Below, piece after piece: positions 32,496 to 37,083 of a DNA stretch of 37,083 bases; the first letter of the stretch is position 1; each line of letters opens with the position of its first letter. This stretch comes from JBNLBS01 sp050303415. Its GTDB lineage: Bacteria; Pseudomonadota; Gammaproteobacteria; Methylococcales; Methylomonadaceae. The notes under the pieces are model-generated. The model saw only the letters and a program-made list of their open reading frames with translations, made no database searches and was not told where the DNA came from. Where the stretch lies: contig JBNLBS010000022.1 of the NCBI GenBank assembly GCA_050303415.1, positions 1-37,083 on the forward strand. Direction: 5' to 3'. Both the position numbers and the translations under genes were made by a program.

Positions 32496-32498
32496 CAC

Positions 32499-32973
32499 CT
32501 TATTTGATTTGTTTAGTTAACTATGCCCAAATTTCAAATTAACATCAAGAGTAAGTTGATTTCATTTTTTACTCAAACTTCATCTTATGTAAGCGACCAT
32601 TTTGCATAATTGCGTGGCAAATTAGTTAAATGTGCGGGATAGCTGCGCCTGAAATAAGGCTAACCGGGAAAATATCGCCTGATTGGCTGATGACATAAGA
32701 AAATAAGATCGTCTTTTTTCTCCATCAACAAGTGAAATAATTATCTACAAAACTGCCAGATTTTCAGAGTTTCCTTGAATATCCTGTATTATGCAAAGCT
32801 TATAAGACAGATTTTTTGGACTGAGCGCCGTATGTGTTCAGTAAGCAGCGGTATTCGCAATATAATTGTTATATTTTCTGTTCACAATTGAATTAAGCTG
32901 AACAATGTACAGGCTAAATTAATAAATAGTTTTAGATTTTAGTTCGTAAAACATTTCAATAAATGGTATCTGA
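32499..32973. other. non-coding stretch upstream of the ABC exporter genes
   Basis: Apart from the 5' edge of the unknown gene, no reading frame is convincing. The region probably holds the ABC operon promoter; the inverted repeat TGTTCA (32879-32884) and TGAACA (32899-32904), 14 bases apart, is a possible operator about 70 bases upstream of the first start. Confidence 0.5.
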
Positions 32974-33714
32974 ATGATACAGGTAAATAACTTTACAAAA
33001 TCCTATGGAAACCTCATAGCTGTTGAAAATTTATCATTTCAGGTAAAACCGGGAGAAATTTTAGGCCTGGTCGGCCCCAACGGCGCCGGAAAAACAACTA
33101 CGATCCGAGCACTGTCCGGCATCATTCCACCGCAATCCGGTACACTTTCTCTGGCCGGTCATGATATTGTCGAAAATCCAATTTCAGCAAAACAGAATTT
33201 AGGTTATATCCCCGATGACCCTCGTTTGTTCGACTCATTAACCGTTTGGGAACATCTGGAATTTATCGCATCGGCCTATGGTGTTTCAGATTTTAAAACC
33301 GAAGCTGAAAAACTGTTAAATTTCTTTAATCTTAAGGATAAACGCAATCATGTAGTGCAGAATCTTTCGCGTGGCATGAGACAAAAAGTGGCAATTTCCT
33401 GTGCCTATTTACATCAACCGAAAGTGCTGTTATTTGACGAGCCATTAACAGGATTAGACCCGGAGGGTATTCGTTCCATTACCGAATCCATTCAGCAACG
33501 TGCGGCCTCCGGTAATGCAATCATTATTAGTTCCCATTTACTCAACTTGGTTGAGAGCCTTTGTACTCATCTATTGGTTTTACATCATGGTCAGTGCCAA
33601 TGCTTCGGATCGATGGAAGAGGTGCTAAAAATGTTCGTTCAAGCAAAGGATAATGTAACGCTTGAAGATGTGTTCTTCTCCATTACACATAGCGACAATT
33701 CAAATAAGGAATAA
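32974..33714 (+). CDS. ABC transporter ATP-binding protein
   Basis: The 246-residue ATPase of an ABC-2-type exporter. Walker A is GPNGAGKTT (34-42), the signature motif LSRGM (131-135) replaces the usual LSGGQ, Walker B is LLFDEP (152-157), followed by LTGLDPEG, and the switch histidine is H188. The YIPDD sequence near 79-83 in place of the Q-loop glutamine is common in ABC-2 exporters. It belongs with the permease 6 bases downstream. The transported compound cannot be told from the sequence; the group is often linked to lipid, polysaccharide or drug export. Confidence 0.93.
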   Translation: MIQVNNFTKSYGNLIAVENLSFQVKPGEILGLVGPNGAGKTTTIRALSGIIPPQSGTLSLAGHDIVENPISAKQNLGYIPDDPRLFDSLTVWEHLEFIASAYGVSDFKTEAEKLLNFFNLKDKRNHVVQNLSRGMRQKVAISCAYLHQPKVLLFDEPLTGLDPEGIRSITESIQQRAASGNAIIISSHLLNLVESLCTHLLVLHHGQCQCFGSMEEVLKMFVQAKDNVTLEDVFFSITHSDNSNKE

Positions 33715-33720
33715 TTTGAA

Positions 33721-35346
33721 ATGGATGCTAAGCTCGGCAAATTACTGTTACTAAGATTTCGAGGGGGGTTACGACAGCGATTTAAAGAATTAAAAACACT
33801 GCGGGGGATGATATTTTCATTGATCACCTTAGCGGTGATCTGCTTAATCATTACCCCATCATTTGATTTTGATAATGCCGCTCTCAACAACCTCCTGGAT
33901 AGACCCGAACCTTCTCAGGAACAATTAACACGCTTCATGCCTCTGGGTTTATTTACAGCATTTCTGACTACAGTATTCACATCGTCAGGACCGTCTATCT
34001 ACTTTAGCCCCTCTGAAATAAATCTTCTTTTTTGCGCCCCATTTACGCGGCAAGCCTTATTACTTTACAAAATGTGTTTTTATACATTTGGAGCTTTTTT
34101 AAGCAGCCTATTAATTGCGCTTTTAATACCAATTCCCGGCTATTCATACTTAGCGACTTTTCTAGGGATATTTCTAACATTTTTATTTATTCAATTATTG
34201 TCAACCTCAGTGAATATATTGGCTCGATTAATCAACAAACAAGTTGCATATCAGTCATTTCGACCATTTCAAATGATATTATTGCTTGTTTTAGTTTCAG
34301 CATTAGCCGGCTTGATTTTCAATCATTCCACCGGCATGGTTTTATTGTTAGACAGGATTCAGGCTTCCGTTATCGGTAGCCTAATTTTTGCACCTTTTAA
34401 GGTGTTTGTTCATATCCTTTTCGCGCAGTCCTTTTTTCCGGATTTAATTGGATGGGTTTTGTTGGCACTGGGTATGATTGCATTACTTATAAGCACTATT
34501 ATCTTTTTTGATGAGTATTGTTACGAAGCTTCTTTGACAGCCAGTTTTAAAAGGCAAGAGCGATGGAATCAAATACAACGCAACGGTCTGGTTTGGGCCA
34601 GGCAGCCTGGCAGGATTAATTCGTTTAGATTTCTAAGAATATTCGACCGGGTCAGCCCTGTTACTTGGTGGCAATTCCTTAGGGCTTTCCGTTGTTATAG
34701 CAAACCTCTGTCTGCTCTTTTTATAGCCGCATTATTGTCCGGACCTGTTTTAGTTATAGCTTGTGCCGATATTTCTATATCGACACGAATAGGCATGGTG
34801 TTTTTTATCTGGGTTTATTTTTTACCCAAAACACTGGTCTTCGATTTTCGCAGCGATATTGATTCGTTGGAAACGTTAAAAACATTGCCTGTTTCAGCAT
34901 TGAAAATCAGCATGGGACAATTGATTGCACCGGTCATATTGAGCAGTTTAATAGAATTGGTAATGTTAGGCAGTTTAGCAACGTTGTTGGAAGGAATCAG
35001 CTATACACTTACCATCAGCTCGATGCCATTCGTATTACCCTTTAATTTGTTATTGTACGGCTTGGAAAATCTATTTTTTCTGATTTTTCCAGCCCCGTTA
35101 GTACCAGTTGGCCGGGTTGATTTTGATTTTCTGGGACGAAACCTGGTTCAATTTGCTGTCACCAGTTCTTTATTAATCGGGGGATGTTCAATTCCGGCCA
35201 TTTCTGGTCTTATATTGATAAAGCAATACGGTTTTTCATGGACAATGGCCGTACTATCCGCGTGGCTGGTCTTATGTGCTATTTCTTTACTCACTTTACC
35301 GCTCAATTGTTGGTGCTTCAGTCGATTTAAAATCGTACGAAGTTAA
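33721..35346 (+). CDS. putative ABC exporter membrane protein
   Basis: A 541-residue integral membrane partner of the ATPase. It matches the putative ABC exporter family, with the typical IYFSPSEINLLFCAPFTRQALLLYK region (about 98-122), given as IYFSPSEINLLFCAP and FTRQALLLYK. About ten to twelve hydrophobic stretches are visible. A cytoplasmic loop (about 270-310, with FKRQERWNQIQRNG) sits between helices. A good ribosome site AAGGA (33706-33710) precedes the ATG. The methyltransferase gene begins 49 bases later on the same strand and may be co-expressed. Substrate unknown. Confidence 0.88.
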   Translation: MDAKLGKLLLLRFRGGLRQRFKELKTLRGMIFSLITLAVICLIITPSFDFDNAALNNLLDRPEPSQEQLTRFMPLGLFTAFLTTVFTSSGPSIYFSPSEINLLFCAPFTRQALLLYKMCFYTFGAFLSSLLIALLIPIPGYSYLATFLGIFLTFLFIQLLSTSVNILARLINKQVAYQSFRPFQMILLLVLVSALAGLIFNHSTGMVLLLDRIQASVIGSLIFAPFKVFVHILFAQSFFPDLIGWVLLALGMIALLISTIIFFDEYCYEASLTASFKRQERWNQIQRNGLVWARQPGRINSFRFLRIFDRVSPVTWWQFLRAFRCYSKPLSALFIAALLSGPVLVIACADISISTRIGMVFFIWVYFLPKTLVFDFRSDIDSLETLKTLPVSALKISMGQLIAPVILSSLIELVMLGSLATLLEGISYTLTISSMPFVLPFNLLLYGLENLFFLIFPAPLVPVGRVDFDFLGRNLVQFAVTSSLLIGGCSIPAISGLILIKQYGFSWTMAVLSAWLVLCAISLLTLPLNCWCFSRFKIVRS

Positions 35347-35395
35347 AATTTTTTACTAACTCATTTTTTCAAAATACTAAGTCAATCAATTCAAT

Positions 35396-36064
35396 ATGAA
35401 AAGAACGCTTGAACCCGAGTTAATGCAAGATCAAAAACAAGCAGAAGCTTATGCCGCTGCTGACTTTTCTGAAGCGGATCAGTTAATGGTTCAAACATTT
35501 GCCGAGTGCTTTAACAATGAACAATTAATAGGCCCGATTTTGGATTTAGGTTGCGGCCCCGGCAATATCACTTTTGGTTTTGCCAAGCAGTTTCCGCAAA
35601 ATCAGGTCATAGGTATCGACGGTTCTAGAGAAATGCTGCAATTTGCCATTGAGCGAAAAAACTCCCGGCCTGGTTTCAATGAGCGTATTCAATTTATACA
35701 CGGAACCATTCCTCAGGTTTCAATTCCATTCGGGCCTTTTTCAGCCATCGTCAGCAACAGTTTTCTACATCATTTACACCGCCCGGAAGTGCTTTGGACG
35801 CTAATCAATCGATATGCAAAACCCGGCTGCAGGATTTTGATCATGGACTTATTTCGCCCTGCATCTGCCAAAATAGCACAAAGCCTGGTCGAGCAATATG
35901 CTTGTAATGAACCGGAAATCCTGCAAAGGGATTTTTATAATTCATTGCTGGCAGCTTTTACCCCGGATGAGATTAACCAACAACTGGCAACTGCTGACCT
36001 GACAGAGTTAGAAGTCCGAAAAGTTAGTGATCGCCATATCATTATTGTTGGAACAAAACGCTGA
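35396..36064 (+). CDS. class I SAM-dependent methyltransferase
   Basis: A 222-residue soluble enzyme. Motif I is LDLGCGPGNITFG (about 49-61), followed by the acidic loop QVIGIDGSREML and the later SNSFLHHLH strand. The SAM-binding fold is complete. The substrate is not predicted by any motif here. The N terminus is of the type MKRTLEPE, then an acidic residue-rich segment, common in small-molecule or lipid methyltransferases. It follows the exporter genes by 49 bases, so methylation of the exported compound or its precursor is possible, but this is inference. There is no strong ribosome site before the start at 35396; the next Met (35423) is also possible. Confidence 0.9.
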   Translation: MKRTLEPELMQDQKQAEAYAAADFSEADQLMVQTFAECFNNEQLIGPILDLGCGPGNITFGFAKQFPQNQVIGIDGSREMLQFAIERKNSRPGFNERIQFIHGTIPQVSIPFGPFSAIVSNSFLHHLHRPEVLWTLINRYAKPGCRILIMDLFRPASAKIAQSLVEQYACNEPEILQRDFYNSLLAAFTPDEINQQLATADLTELEVRKVSDRHIIIVGTKR

Positions 36065-36475
36065 ATAATTAATGGCTTTATATCAATCAATAATAAGGAC
36101 TTTGGCGTTTGGAGCCCTTAAGTTATCGTCCATATAAACAGATGATGATCGTGTTGCAACTTTTGTTTTAGCAGAGAACGAAGGATTAAATCATCAATAA
36201 CCCCCTGCCCTTTAATAGACATAATACTAAGAGTTTATATTCTCTGAAATATTATATTCCTATCTTTGAAAAATTGAATAACATATTAAATAACATCATT
36301 ACAATGTAAAATGTATGGCCTTCCCCTCTTTTTACTAAATTTGTGATCCAGTATTACCAGAAATTAAAAATCGATTCTGCTTAAAAAAATATGTATTTTT
36401 TATTGAAATGAGCTTAGAGTTAAAAAAAGCTTAAACAATTTTATTTAAAGGTCTTTTTTAATTCACATAAAGTTA
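36065..36475. other. AT-rich non-coding stretch
   Basis: No gene is supported. A weak inverted repeat near 36098-36122 (AAGGAC and GAGCCCTT) may terminate the methyltransferase transcript. AAAAAATA (36384-36391) and TATTTTTT (36394-36401) can pair, but in such AT-rich DNA this is weak evidence. Base composition falls along this stretch toward the following gene. Confidence 0.5.
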
Positions 36476-37012
36476 ATGGACATAATCAATAATTTCAAAG
36501 AATGGTTCTCAAATTTAAAAGCCTGGAAAAAAGGTGCACTTTTAGGTTTTATAGCTTTTTTTATTTATTCATCAATTCTACTTTTATGGAATTTTGAAGC
36601 AGTTTTTCAACCACATGGATATGCAATTTTCTTTTTATTTACCCATTTTTACCTTCTAGGGTTACCTCTATCGTTAATTTTATGGCCCTTTATTGAATTA
36701 CTCGAATTTTTAGAAAAAATCCATCTTTTCCCTGATATTGACATCTTTTTTATATTATTTTTATCAATTCTCTTAGCTTTTATTAATTTTATATTTTTAG
36801 GTTCTTTATTAGGTTTTATAGTAAACGGTATTGATAAAAAATATGGCGTACCGAAAATTAATATTACTTTTCCAAAAATATTCTTTTTTCTTTCAGCCTG
36901 CTTGATTGCATTTTTTGGAGGCGCGTTCTCAGAGTTTTTTTTATCAATACTGCTTATTCTAATTGTGTTGTTAATGATTATTTTTCTAGCAAAACATACG
37001 ATAAAAAGGTGA
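36476..37012 (+). CDS. AT-rich multi-pass membrane protein, unknown
   Basis: A 178-residue protein with four or five hydrophobic segments (about 20-40, 50-78, 90-116, 130-150 and 155-172), giving a polytopic membrane protein. Phenylalanine, isoleucine and leucine dominate, and the codons are strongly A/T-ending. For example, 36541-36600 has 13 G or C bases out of 60, whereas 10141-10200 in fdh1A has 31. A base composition this unlike its neighbours suggests acquired DNA. The short segment GSLLGFIVNGIDKKYG looks like a turn between helices. I recognise no family. Start at ATG 36476, with no convincing ribosome site; the upstream region is also AT-rich. Confidence 0.6.
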   Translation: MDIINNFKEWFSNLKAWKKGALLGFIAFFIYSSILLLWNFEAVFQPHGYAIFFLFTHFYLLGLPLSLILWPFIELLEFLEKIHLFPDIDIFFILFLSILLAFINFIFLGSLLGFIVNGIDKKYGVPKINITFPKIFFFLSACLIAFFGGAFSEFFLSILLILIVLLMIIFLAKHTIKR

Positions 37013-37083
37013 ATTCAAGTTCCAAGTGCAACACTTTGACTAGATAAAAAGGCATCGCAAGAATCTGATAAATTTAAATCACC
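37013..37083. mobile_element. possible edge of an IS30-type insertion sequence
   Basis: The sequence from about 37015, reading TTCAAGTTCCAAGTGCAACAC and cited here as CAAGTTCC and AAGTGCAACAC, resembles the terminal region of IS30-family elements as I remember them. No transposase is inside the window, and only one end would be visible. This is a weak, memory-based call. Confidence 0.25.

Noticed and set aside
32879..32904. TGTTCA-N14-TGAACA as a firm operator
   Set aside because: The arms are only six bases with a long spacer, in AT-rich DNA. It is noted as a candidate but cannot be supported.
36384..36401. AAAAAATA/TATTTTTT hairpin as a terminator
   Set aside because: It is made only of A and T with one T-A and A-rich flanks. 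Such stems are expected by chance in DNA of this composition.
1..37083. CRISPR array, rRNA or tRNA genes
   Set aside because: I read the intergenic stretches for regular direct repeats and for tRNA-like T-loop and acceptor pairs and saw none. A covariance search would be decisive.

Overview
The window looks like chromosome of a gammaproteobacterial C1-utiliser, most likely a methanotroph of the Methylococcales type. Three groups of genes point there: an NAD-dependent formate dehydrogenase with its maturation genes, an archaeal-type tetrahydromethanopterin/methanofuran biosynthesis cluster (flavoprotein, DHPS-like protein, DUF447, MfnB), and a quinoprotein-dehydrogenase-associated SoxYZ-like carrier with its metallohydrolase. 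LpxD shows a Gram-negative outer membrane. The species assignment is inference. I saw no rRNA, tRNA, CRISPR array or complete mobile element.

Layout. 0.3-4.2 kb: lpxD; the molybdenum-cofactor/formate-dehydrogenase maturation pair mobA-fdhD on the minus strand; then a small plus-strand group (DUF302 lipoprotein, Uma2-type nuclease-fold protein, small lipoprotein). 4.2-11.6 kb: a minus-strand run of LysR regulator, metallohydrolase and SoxYZ-like carrier, divergent from the formate dehydrogenase genes (fused diaphorase subunit, then a catalytic subunit with many Fe-S motifs). 11.7-19.7 kb: a tightly packed minus-strand run of hybrid histidine kinase with a C-terminal hemerythrin domain, REC-EAL phosphodiesterase, PLP desulfhydrase/deaminase-like enzyme, polyphosphate kinase and peptide deformylase. 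19.7-23.8 kb: folP divergent from four translationally coupled genes for methanopterin/methanofuran cofactors. 23.9-27.3 kb: a dicarboxylate/amino-acid symporter, a DUF4156 lipoprotein and a pair of TPM-domain membrane proteins. 27.5-32.5 kb: an accessory-looking stretch of small unknown genes, including two secreted paralogues with a shared six-cysteine C-terminal pattern. 33.0-36.1 kb: an ABC exporter pair and a methyltransferase. 36.5 kb to the end: a very AT-rich membrane-protein gene and what may be the edge of an insertion sequence.

How the genes work together. The central theme is formaldehyde/formate oxidation. MfnB and its coupled partners make the carriers of the H4MPT-dependent formaldehyde oxidation route. 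Formate dehydrogenase then oxidises formate to CO2 and yields NADH, and MobA and FdhD mature its Mo/W cofactor. The SoxYZ-like carrier and metallohydrolase are thought to belong to periplasmic PQQ-enzyme physiology, and they share an intergenic control region with formate dehydrogenase through the LysR gene. The hemerythrin kinase and REC-EAL protein look like an O2- or redox-responsive c-di-GMP switch, perhaps co-expressed with polyphosphate kinase.

The parts most worth a second look are the hemerythrin-kinase/EAL/ppk run and its possible AUU start codon, the paired six-cysteine secreted proteins, the FdhD lacking the second usual cysteine, and the symmetric promoter between the two DHPS-family genes.
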